A DNA stretch of 64,000 nt from the NCBI GenBank assembly GCA_032718475.1, contig JAUCBJ010005307.1, positions 1-64,000 of the forward strand, in the 5' to 3' direction. Of the stretch, positions 53,923 through 64,000 are shown piece by piece. The notes beneath the pieces are model-generated. The model was given only the letters and a program-made list of their open reading frames with translations. It was not told the DNA's origin and did no database searches. This DNA comes from Nemertoderma westbladi. Taxonomy: Eukaryota; Xenacoelomorpha; Nemertodermatida; Nemertodermatidae. The translations under genes were made by a program, and so were the position numbers. Position 1 is the first letter of the stretch; each line of letters starts with the position of its first letter.

Positions 53923-55421
53923 CAGTAGGTCTACAGGAGCATATCAATCAGTAGGTCTACAGGAGCATATCAATCAGTAGGTCTACAAGAGCATATCAAT
54001 CAGTAGGTCTACAGGAGCATATCAACAATCAGTAGGTCTACAGGAGCATATCAATCAGTAGATCTACAGGAGCATATCAATCAGTAGGTCTACAGGAGTA
54101 TATCAATCAGTAGGTCTACAAGATCATATCAATCAGTAGATCTACAAGAGCATATAAATCAGTAGATATACAGGAACATATCAATCAGTAGGTCTACAGG
54201 AGCATATCAATCAGTAGGTCTACAGGAGCATATCAATCAGTAGATCTACATGAGCATATCAATCAGTAGGTCTACAAGAGCATATCAATCAGTAGGTCTA
54301 CAGGAGCATATCAATCAGTAGGTCTACAGGAGCATATCAATCAGTAGGTCTACAGGAGCATATCGATCAGTAGATCTACAAGAGCATATAAATCAGTAGA
54401 TCTACAGGAACATATCAATCAGTAGGTCTACAGGAGCATATCAATCAGTAGGTCTACAGGAGCATATCAATCAGTAGGTCTACAGGAGCATATCGATCAG
54501 TAGATCTACAAGAGCATATAAATCAGTAGATCTACAGGAACATATCAATCAGTAGGTCTACAGGAGCATATCAATCAGTAGGTCTACAGGAGCATATCAA
54601 TCAGTAGATCTACATGAGCATATCAATCAGTAGGTCTACAAGAGCATATCAATCAGTAGGTCTACAGGAGCATATCGATCAGTAGATCTACAAGAGCATA
54701 TAAATCAGTAGATCTACAGGAACATATCAATCAGTAGGTCTACAGGAGCATATCAATCAGTAGGTCTACAGGAGCATATCAATCAGTAGGTCTACAGGAG
54801 CATATCAATCAGTAGATATACAGGAACATATCAATCAGTAGATATACAGGAACATATCAATCAGTAGATATACAGGAACATATCAATCAGTAGATATACA
54901 GGAACATATCAATCAGTAGATATACAGGAACATATCAATCAGTAGATCTACAGGAACATATCAATCAGTAGATCTACAGGAACATATCAATCAGTAGATC
55001 TACAGGAACATATCAATCAGTAGGTCTACAAGAGCATATAAATCAGTAGATCTACAGGAACATACCAATCAGTAGGTCTACAGGAACATATCAATCAGTA
55101 GGTCTACAAGAGCATATCAATCAGTAGGTCTACAGGAGCATATCGATCAGTAGATCTACAAGAGCATATAAATCAGTAGATCTACAGGAACATATCAATC
55201 AGTAGGTCTACAGGAGCATATCAATCAGTAGGTCTACAGGAGCATATCAATCAGTAGGTCTACAGGAGCATATCAATCAGTAGATATACAGGAACATATC
55301 AATCAGTAGATATACAGGAACATATCAATCAGTAGATATACAGGAACATATCAATCAGTAGATATACAGGAACATATCAATCAGTAGATATACAGGAACA
55401 TATCAATCAGTAGATCTACAG
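53923..55421. repeat. 1.5-kb copy of 47,815-49,313
   Basis: Offset is exactly 6,108 bp for all markers: CAACAATCAG at 47,913/54,021, GAGTATATC at 47,991/54,099, CATGAGCAT at 48,141/54,249, CATACCAATC at 48,956/55,064, and AGATATAC runs at 48,706/54,814 and 49,174/55,282. The match starts near 53,923 and ends near 55,422. It contains the region that was later tandemly duplicated at 48,083-50,536, but only one copy of it. Confidence 0.88.
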
Positions 55422-58400
55422 GAACATATCAATCAGTAGGTCTACAAGAGCATATAAATCAGTAGATCTACAGGAACATATCAATCAGTAGGTCTACAGG
55501 AGCATATCAATCAGTAGGTCTACAAGAGCATATAAATCAGTAGATCTACAGGAACATATCAATCAGTAGATCTACAGGAACATATCAATCAGTAGGTCTA
55601 CAGGAACATATCAATCAGTAGGTCTACAGGAGCATATCAATCAGTAGGTCTACAAGAGCATATAAATCAGTAGATCTACAGGAACATATCAATCAGTAGG
55701 TCTACAGGAGCATATCAATCAGTAGGTCTACAGGAACATATCAATCAGTAGGTCTACAAGAGCATATAAATCAGTAGATCTACAGGAACATATCAATCAG
55801 TAGGTCTACAGGAGCATATCAATCAGTAGGTCTACAGGAGCATATAAATCATTAGGTCTACAAGAGCATATAAATCAGTAGATCTACAGGAACATATCAA
55901 TCAGTAGGTCTACAGGAGCATATCAATCAGTAGGTCTATAAGAGCATATAAATCAGTAGATCTACAGGAACATATCAATCAGTAGATCTACAGGAACATA
56001 TCAATCAGTAGGTCTACAGGAACATATCAATCAGTAGGTCTACAGGAGCATATCAATCAGTAGGTCTACAAGAGCATATAAATCAGTAGATCTACAGGAA
56101 CATATCAATCAGTAGGTCTACAGGAGCATATCAATCAGTAGGTCTACAGGAACATATCAATCAGTAGGTCTACAAGAGCATATCAATCAGTAGATCTACA
56201 GGAACATATCAATCAGTAGGTCTACAGGAACATATCAATCAGTAGGTCTACAGGAGCATATCAATCAGTAGGTCTACAAGAGCATATAAATCAGTAGATC
56301 TACAGGAACATATCAATCAGTAGGTCTACAGGAGCATATCAATCAGTAGGTCTACAGGAACATATCAATCAGTAGGTCTACAAGAGCATATAAATCAGTA
56401 GATCTACAGGAACATATCAATCAGTAGGTCTACAGGAGCATATCAATCAGTAGGTCTACAGGAGCATATCAATCAGTAGGTCTACAGGAACATATCAATC
56501 AGTAGGTCTACAGGAGCATATCAATCAGTAGGTCTACAGGAGCATATCAATCAGTAGGTCTACAGGAGCATATCAATCAGTAGGTCTACAGGAGCATATC
56601 AATCAGTAGGTCTACAAGAGCATATAAATCAGTAGATCTACAGGAACATATCAATCAGTAGGTCTACAGGAGCATATCAATCAGTAGGTCTACAGGAGCA
56701 TATAAATCAGTAGATCTACAGGAACATATAAATCAGTAGATCTACAGGAACATATCAATCAGTAGGTCTACAGGAACATATCAATCAGTAGGTCTACAAG
56801 AGCATATCAATCAGTAGGTCTACAGGAGCATATCGATCAGTAGATCTACAAGAGCATATAAATCAGTAGATCTACAGGAACATATCAATCAGTAGGTCTA
56901 CAGGAGCATATCAATCAGTAGGTCTACAGGAGCATATCAATCAGTAGGTCTACAGGAGCATATCAATCAGTAGATATACAGGAACATATCAATCAGTAGA
57001 TATACAGGAACATATCAATCAGTAGATATACAGGAACATATCAATCAGTAGGTCTACAGGAGCATATCAATCAGTAGGTCTACAGGAGCATATAAATCAG
57101 TAGATCTACAGGAACATATAAATCAGTAGATCTACAGGAACATATCAATCAGTAGGTCTACAGGAACATATCAATCAGTAGGTCTACAAGAGCATATAAA
57201 TCAGTAGGTCTACAGGAGCATATCAATCAGTAGGTCTACAGGAGCATATCAATCAGTAGGTCTACAGGAGCATATCAATCAGTAGATATACAGGAACATA
57301 TCAATCAGTAGATATACAGGAACATATCAATCAGTAGATATACAGGAACATATCAATCAGTAGGTCTACAGGAACATATCAATCAGTAGGTCTACAGGAA
57401 CATATCAATCAGTAGGTCTACAAGAGCATATCAATCAGTAGATCTACAGGAACATATCAATCAGTAGGTCTACAGGAGCATATCGATCAGTAGATCTACA
57501 AGAGCATATAAATCAGTAGATCTACAGGAACATATCAATCAGTAGGTCTACAGGAGCATATCAATCAGTAGGTCTACAGGAGCATATCAATCAGTAGGTC
57601 TACAAGAGCATATAAATCAGTAGATCTACAGGAACATATCAATCAGTAGGTCTACAGGAGCATATCAATCAGTAGGTCTACAGGAGCATATAAATCAGTA
57701 GATCTACAGGAACATATAAATCAGTAGATCTACAGGAACATATCAATCAGTAGGTCTACAGGAACATATCAATCAGTAGGTCTACAAGAGCATATCAATC
57801 AGTAGGTCTACAGGAGCATATCGATCAGTAGATCTACAAGAGCATATAAATCAGTAGATCTACAGGAACATATCAATCAGTAGGTCTACAGGAGCATATC
57901 AATCAGTAGGTCTACAGGAGCATATCAATCAGTAGGTCTACAGGAGCATATCAATCAGTAGATATACAGGAACATATCAATCAGTAGATATCAATCGATC
58001 TCGATCAGTAGATCTACAAGAGCATATAAATCAGTAGATCTACAGGAACATATCAATCAGTAGGTCTACAAGATCATATAAATCAGTAGATCTACAGGAA
58101 CATATCAATCAGTAGGTCTACAGGAGCATATAAATCAGTAGATCTACAGGAACATATCAATCAGTAGGTCTACAGGAGCATATCAATCAGTAGGTCTACA
58201 GGAGCATATCGATCAGTAGGTCTACAGGAGCATATCAATCAGTAGGTCTACAGGAGCATATCAATCAGTAGGTCTACAGGAGCATATCAATCAGTAGATA
58301 TACAGGAACATATCAATCAGTAGATATACAGGAACATATCAATCAGTAGATATACAGGAACATATCAATCAGTAGGTCTACAGGAGCATATCAATCAGTA

Positions 58401-59744
58401 GGTCTACAGGAGCATATAAATCAGTAGATCTACAGGAACATATAAATCAGTAGATCTACAGGAACATATCAATCAGTAGGTCTACAGGAACATATCAATC
58501 AGTAGGTCTACAAGAGCATATCAATCAGTAGGTCTACAGGAGCATATCGATCAGTAGATCTACAAGAGCATATAAATCAGTAGATCTACAGGAACATATC
58601 AATCAGTAGGTCTACAGGAGCATATCAATCAGTAGGTCTACAGGAGCATATCAATCAGTAGGTCTACAAGAGCATATAAATCAGTAGATCTACAGGAACA
58701 TATCAATCAGTAGGTCTACAGGAGCATATCAATCAGTAGGTCTACAGGAGCATATAAATCAGTAGATCTACAGGAACATATAAATCAGTAGATCTACAGG
58801 AACATATCAATCAGTAGGTCTACAGGAACATATCAATCAGTAGGTCTACAAGAGCATATCAATCAGTAGGTCTACAGGAGCATATCGATCAGTAGATCTA
58901 CAAGAGCATATAAATCAGTAGATCTACAGGAACATATCAATCAGTAGGTCTACAGGAGCATATCAATCAGTAGGTCTACAGGAGCATATCAATCAGTAGG
59001 TCTACAGGAGCATATCAATCAGTAGATATACAGGAACATATCAATCAGTAGATATACAGGAACATATCAATCAGTAGATATACAGGAACATATCAATCAG
59101 TAGATATACAGGAACATATCAATCAGTAGATATACAGGAACATATCAATCAGTAGGTCTACAGGAACATATCAATCAGTAGGTCTACAGGAGCATATCAA
59201 TCAGTAGGTCTACAGGAACATATCAATCAGTAGGTCTACAGGAGCATATCAATCAGTAGGTCTACAGGAACATATCAATCAGTAGGTCTACAAGAGCATA
59301 TAAATCAGTAGATCTACAGGACCATATCAATCAGTAGGTCTACAGGAGCATATCAATCAGTAGGTCTACAGGAGCATATAAATCAGTAGATCTACAGGAG
59401 CATATCAATCAGTAGGTCTACAAGAGCATATAAATCAGTAGATCTACAGGAACATATAAATCAGTAGATCTACAGGAACATATCAATCAGTAGGTCTACA
59501 GGAACATATCAATCAGTAGGTCTACAAGAGCATATCAATCAGTAGGTCTACAGGAGCATATCGATCAGTAGATCTACAAGAGCATATAAATCAGTAGATC
59601 TACAGGAACATATCAATCAGTAGGTCTACAGGAGCATATCAATCAGTAGGTCTACAGGAGCATATCAATCAGTAGGTCTACAGGAGCATATCAATCAGTA
59701 GATATACAGGAACATATCAATCAGTAGATATACAGGAACATATC
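55422..59744. repeat. Array domain 8: C19A + G3A/G13A dimer modules
   Basis: The 52-bp module made of a G10A/C19A unit (ACAAGAGCATATAAATC) followed by a G3A/G13A unit (AGATCTACAGGAACAT) recurs dozens of times. Near 56,700, 57,100, 57,710, 58,430 and 58,780 the G3A/G13A unit itself carries C19A and is doubled. CATATCGATC units precede many modules, and three-unit AGATATAC runs are embedded. Confidence 0.75.
57986..58009. repeat. Aberrant 24-bp junction unit
   Basis: After a normal AGATATACAGGAAC unit at 57,960, the next unit reads AGATATCAATCGATC then TCGATCAGT, with the next unit starting at 58,010. Positions 7-18 of the unit (the ACAGGAACATAT part) are missing and a second GATC-containing end is joined on. 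It looks like a deletion between short direct ATAT/GATC repeats. It is the only unit in the window with its whole middle replaced. Confidence 0.85.
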
Positions 59745-60325
59745 AATCAGTAGATCTACAGGAACATATCAATCAGTAGGTCTACAGGAGCATATCAATC
59801 AGTAGGTCTACAGGAGCATATAAATCAGTAGATCAACAGGAACATATCAATCAGTAGGTCTACAGGAGCATATCAATCAGTAGGTCTACAGGAGCATATC
59901 AATCAGTAGGTATACAAGAGCATATCAATCAGTAGGTTTACAGGAGCATATCAATCAGTAGGTTTACAGGAGCATATCAATCAGTAGGTTTACAGGAGCA
60001 TATCAATCAGTAGGTCTACAGGAGCATATCAATCAGTAGGTCTACAGGAGCATATCAATCAGTAGGTATACAAGAGCATATCAATCAGTAGGTTTACAAG
60101 AGCATATCAATCAGTAGGTATACAAGAGCATATCAATCAGTAGGTTTACAGGAGCATATCAATCAGTAGGTTTACAGGAGCATATCAATCAGTAGGTTTA
60201 CAGGAGCATATCAATCAGTAGATCTACAGAAACATATCAATCAGTAGGTTTACAGGAGCATATCAATCAGTAGGTCAACAGGAGCATATCAATCAGTAGG
60301 TCTACAGGAGCATATAAATCAGTAG
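59745..60325. repeat. Displaced copy of the right end of the higher-order repeat
   Basis: It matches 39,911-40,491 at offset 19,834 bp (and the equivalent part of copy 1), including the GGTATACAAGAG and GGTTTAC series and AGATCTACAGAAAC. One substitution is visible: GATCAACAGG at about 59,834 where the source has GATCTACAGG. The match ends within about 10 bp of the higher-order unit boundary near 40,487. It is followed by a five-unit AGATATAC run at 60,350. Confidence 0.82.
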
Positions 60326-63300
60326 GTCTACAGGAGAATATCAATCAGTAGATATACAGGAACATATCAATCAGTAGATATACAGGAACATATCAATCAG
60401 TAGATATACAGGAACATATCAATCAGTAGATATACAGGAACATATCAATCAGTAGATATACAGGAACATATCAATCAGTAGGTCTACAGGAACATATCAA
60501 TCAGTAGGTCTACAGGAGCATATCAATCAGTAGATATACAGGAACATATCAATCAGTAGATCTACAGGAACATATCAATCAGTAGGTCTACAAGAGCATA
60601 TAAATCAGTAGATCTACAGGAACATATCAATCAGTAGGTCTACAGGAGCATATCAATCAGTAGGTCTACAAGAGCATATAAATCAGTAGATCTACAGGAA
60701 CATATCAATCAGTAGATCTACAGGAACATATCAATCAGTAGGTCTACAGGAACATATCAATCAGTAGGTCTACAGGAGCATATCAATCAGTAGGTCTACA
60801 AGAGCATATCAATCAGTAGGTCTACAGGAGCATATCAATCAGTAGGTCTACAGGAGCATATCAATCAGTAGGTCTACAGGAGCATATCAATCAGTAGGTC
60901 TACAGGAGCATATCAATCAGTAGGTCTACAGGAGCATATCAATCAGTAGATCTACAGGAACATATCAATCAGTAGGTCTACAGGAGCATATCAATCAGTA
61001 GGTCTACAGGAGCATATCAATCAGTAGATCTACAGGAACATATCAATCAGTAGGTCTACAGGAGCATATCAATCAGTAGGTCTACAGGAACATATCAATC
61101 AGTAGGTCTACAGGAGCATATCAATCAGTAGGTCTACAGGAACATATCAATCAGTAGGTCTACAGGAGCATATCAATCAGTAGATCTACAGGAACATATC
61201 AATCAGTAGGTCTACAAGAGCATATAAATCAGTAGATCTACAGGAACATATCAATCAGTAGGTCTACAGGAGCATATCAATCAGTAGGTCTACAAGAGCA
61301 TATAAATCAGTAGATCTACAGGAACATATCAATCAGTAGATCTACAGGAACATATCAATCAGTAGGTCTACAGGAACATATCAATCAGTAGGTCTACAGG
61401 AGCATATCAATCAGTAGGTCTACAGGAGAATATAAATCAGTAGATCTACAGGAACATATCAATCAGTAGGTCTACAGGAGCATATCAATCAGTAGGTCTA
61501 CAGGAACATATCAATCAGTAGGTCTACAAGAGCATATAAATCAGTAGATCTACAGGAACATATCAATCAGTAGGTCTACAGGAGCATATCAATCAGTAGG
61601 TCTACAGGAGCATATAAATCAGTAGATCTACAGGAGCATATCAATCAGTAGGTCTACAAGAGCATATAAATCAGTAGATCTACAGGAACATATAAATCAG
61701 TAGATCTACAGGAACATATCAATCAGTAGGTCTACAGGAGCATATCAATCAGTAGGTCTACAAGAGCATATGAATCAGTAGGTCTACAGGAGCATATCAA
61801 TCAGTAGGTCTACAGGAGCATATCAATCAGTAGGTCTACAGGAGCATATCAATCAGTAGGTCTACAAGAGCATATAAATCAGTAGGTCTACAGGAGCATA
61901 TCAATCAGTAGGTCTACAAGAGCATATCAATCAGTAGGTCTACAGGAGCATATCAATCAGTAGGTCTACAGGAGCATATCAATCAGTAGGTCTACAGGAG
62001 CATATCAATCAGTAGGTCTACAAGAGCATATAAATCAGTAGATCTACAGGAACATATCAATCAGTAGATCTACAGGAACATATCAATCAGTAGATCTACA
62101 GGAACATATCAATCAGTAGGTCTACAGGAGCATATCAATCAGTAGGTCTACAGGAGCATATCAATCAGTAGGTCTACAGGAACATATCAATCAGTAGGTC
62201 TACAGGAACATATCAATCAGTAGGTCTACAGGAGCATATCAATCAGTAGGTCTACAGGAACATATCAATCAGTAGGTCTACAGGAGCATATCAATCAGTA
62301 GGTCTACAGGAGCATATCAATCAGTAGGTCTTCAGGAACATATCAATCAGTAGGTCTACAAGAGCATATAAATCAGTAGATCTACAGGAACATATCAATC
62401 AGTAGGTCTACAAGAGCATATAAATCAGCAGATCTACAGGAACATATCAATCAGTAGGTCTACAAGAGCATATAAATCAGTAGATCTACAGGAACATATA
62501 AATCAGTAGATCTACAGGAACATATCAATCAGTAGGTCTACAGGAGCATATCAATCAGTAGGTCTACAAGAGCATATAAATCAGTAGATCTACAGGAACA
62601 TATCAATCAGTAGGTCTACAGGAGCATATCAATCAGTAGATCTACAAGAGCATATAAATCAGTAGATCTACAGGAACATATCAATCAGTAGATCTACAGG
62701 AACATATCAATCAGTAGGTCTACAGGAACATATCAATCAGTAGGTCTACAGGAGCATATCAATCAGTAGGTCTACAAGAGCATATAAATCAGTAGATCTA
62801 CAGGAACATATCAATCAGTAGGTCTACAGGAGCATATCAATCAGTAGGTCTACAAGAGCATATAAATCAGTAGATCTACAGGAACATATCAATCAGTAGG
62901 TCTACAGGAGCATATCAATCAGTAGATCTACAGGAGCATATCAATCAGTAGATCTACAAGAGCATATAAATCAGTAGATCTACAGGAACATATCAATCAG
63001 TAGGTCTACAGGAGCATATCAATCAGTAGGTCTACAAGAGCATATAAATCAGTAGATCTACAGGAACATATCAATCAGTAGGTCTACAGGAGCATATCAA
63101 TCAGTAGATCTACAAGAGCATATAAATCAGTAGATCTACAGGAACATATCAATCAGTAGATCTGCAGGAACATATCAATCAGTAGGTCTACAGGAACATA
63201 TCAATCAGTAGGTCTACAGGAGCATATCAATCAGTAGGTCTACAAGAGCATATAAATCAGTAGATCTACAGGAACATATCAATCAGTAGGTCTACAGGAG

Positions 63301-64000
63301 CATATCAATCAGTAGGTCTACAAGAGCATATGAATCAGTAGGTCTACAGGAGCATATCAATCAGTAGGTCTACAGGAGCATATCAATCAGTAGGTCTACA
63401 GGAGCATATCAATCAGTAGGTCTACAAGAGCATATAAATCAGTAGGTCTACAGGAGCATATCAATCAGTAGGTCTACAAGAGCATATCAATCAGTAGGTC
63501 TACAGGAGCATATCAATCAGTAGGTCTACAGGAGCATATCAATCAGTAGGTCTACAGGAGCATATCAATCAGTAGGTCTACAAGAGCATATAAATCAGTA
63601 GATCTACAGGAACATATCAATCAGTAGATCTACAGGAACATATCAATCAGTAGATCTACAGGAACATATCAATCAGTAGGTCTACAGGAGCATATCAATC
63701 AGTAGGTCTACAGGAGCATATCAATCAGTAGGTCTACAGGAACATATCAATCAGTAGGTCTACAGGAGCATATCAATCAGTAGGTCTACAGGAGCATATC
63801 AATCAGTAGGTCTACAAGAGCATATAAATCAGTAGATCTACAGGAACATATCAATCAGTAGATCTACAGGAACATATCAATCAGTAGGTCTACAGGAACA
63901 TATCAATCAGTAGGTCTACAGGAGCATATCAATCAGTAGGTCTACAAGAGCATATAAATCAGTAGATCTACAGGAACATATCAATCAGTAGGTCTACAAG
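60326..64000. repeat. Array domain 9: right-hand end of window, dimer-rich with local duplications
   Basis: C19A/G3A dimers mix with canonical and G13A (GGAACAT) units. Isolated changes include GGAGAATAT at about 60,336 and 61,428, GGTCTTCAGG at about 62,330, CAGCAGATC at about 62,428 and AGATCTGCAGG at about 63,162. The array continues beyond 64,000, so its true right boundary is unknown. Confidence 0.75.
61688..63816. repeat. Segmental duplication spaced 1,560 bp (60 units)
   Basis: The block 61,688-62,256 recurs at 63,248-63,816. The G10A/C19G unit CAAGAGCATATGAATC at about 61,762 and 63,322 is the clearest marker. A substitution is visible near 62,208/63,768 (GGAACAT against GGAGCAT). 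Outside the block the neighbours differ, so about 570 bp is shared of the 1,560-bp period. Confidence 0.8.

Larger units (their letters stand above)
830..64000. repeat. Giant 26-bp tandem satellite array, about 2,400 copies, incomplete at right edge
   Basis: Unit positions 1-13 are AGGTCTACAGGAG and 14-26 are CATATCAATCAGT. Units follow each other directly in one orientation with no spacers from about 830 to 64,000. The first units (with CAACCAGT and AGGGGCAT) are slightly diverged. Composition of the canonical unit is A9 T6 G6 C5, with no CpG. Recurrent point variants are G3A, G3T, C5T, C5A, T6A, G10A, G11A, A12G, A12T, G13A, C19A, C19G, A20G, A21G and T26A. Length variants are 29 bp (CAA inserted after position 21), 27 bp (GTTCTAAAGGGAG form), 25 bp and 23 bp. 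Because 26 is not a multiple of three and each unit carries a TAG on the plus strand and TGA and TAG on the minus strand, every frame is closed at least every 78 bp. Nothing indicates transcription. The array could be pericentromeric, subtelomeric or interstitial; the sequence does not say which. Confidence 0.98.

Noticed and set aside
830-64000. CRISPR array
   Set aside because: Repeats abut directly with no unique spacers, the unit varies at many positions, and there are no cas genes; the flank is eukaryotic LINE sequence.
830-64000. Coding repeat protein (silk, mucin or other repetitive protein)
   Set aside because: 26 bp is not a multiple of three and each unit contains TAG on the plus strand and TGA and TAG on the minus strand, so all six frames close within 78 bp.
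830-64000. Telomeric repeat
   Set aside because: No TTAGGG-, TTAGG- or TG-rich short repeat is present; the strands lack the G-rich/C-rich asymmetry of telomeres.
830-64000. Splice acceptor signal (TCTACAG followed by G) in every unit
   Set aside because: There is no pyrimidine tract before it and no exon to join; the match is short and recurs only because the unit recurs.
830-64000. Insertion of a transposon or gene within the array
   Set aside because: I scanned all lines for a break in the repeat pattern; the largest irregularities are 23-, 24-, 25-, 27- and 29-bp units, none of which is an inserted element.

Overview
The window is almost entirely one giant direct tandem array. Positions 1-829 are left flank, and everything from about 830 to the right edge (64,000) is a contiguous head-to-tail repeat with a 26-bp unit, about 2,400 copies, running off the window. 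The unit, in the phase used here, is AGGTCTACAGGAG (unit positions 1-13) followed by CATATCAATCAGT (14-26). It is about 42% GC and contains no CpG. No frame on either strand can stay open through it, so it is non-coding satellite/megasatellite DNA. The organism is a eukaryote, probably an animal. The evidence is the satellite together with a non-LTR (LINE) reverse transcriptase fragment on the minus strand of the flank, of the type common in metazoan RTE/jockey-like elements. I cannot name the species.

Layout. 1-612 (minus): C-terminal part of a LINE reverse transcriptase with the F-A-D-D active-site motif, broken at its N-terminal side and continuing past the left edge. 613-829: unassigned flank with a possible truncated repeat unit at its end. 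830-5,570: canonical units mixed with a 29-bp variant. 5,570-8,540: domain rich in the C19A, C19G and G3A variants. 8,540-13,020: very homogeneous, with two long runs of identical units between 10,040 and 11,392. 13,020-15,900: segmental repeats of 864 and 1,043 bp. 15,900-19,400: 29-mer-rich, including four in a row at 16,083. 19,431-20,840: A12G domain. 21,700-22,786: A12T/C5T domain. 22,787-40,486: two head-to-tail copies of an 8,577-bp higher-order repeat, the second enlarged to 9,123 bp by a 546-bp internal duplication. 40,487-42,573: junction segment. 42,574-45,585: third, partial and more diverged higher-order copy. 45,586-48,082: mixed segment. 48,083-50,536: perfect-looking 1,222-bp tandem duplication, with a 1.5-kb copy of that region at 53,923-55,421. 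55,422-64,000: C19A/G3A dimer-rich domain with small segmental duplications, a displaced piece of the higher-order repeat at 59,745-60,325 and a 1,560-bp-spaced duplication near the end.

The array grew at several scales: 26-bp units, a 52-bp dimer module, blocks of 393-2,239 bp, and an 8.6-kb higher-order unit. Local variant domains and block duplications fit unequal exchange or replication-based amplification. No protein-coding gene, RNA gene or CRISPR array was found inside it. Coordinates of block boundaries were read by eye from diagnostic variants and are good to roughly 10-30 bp.
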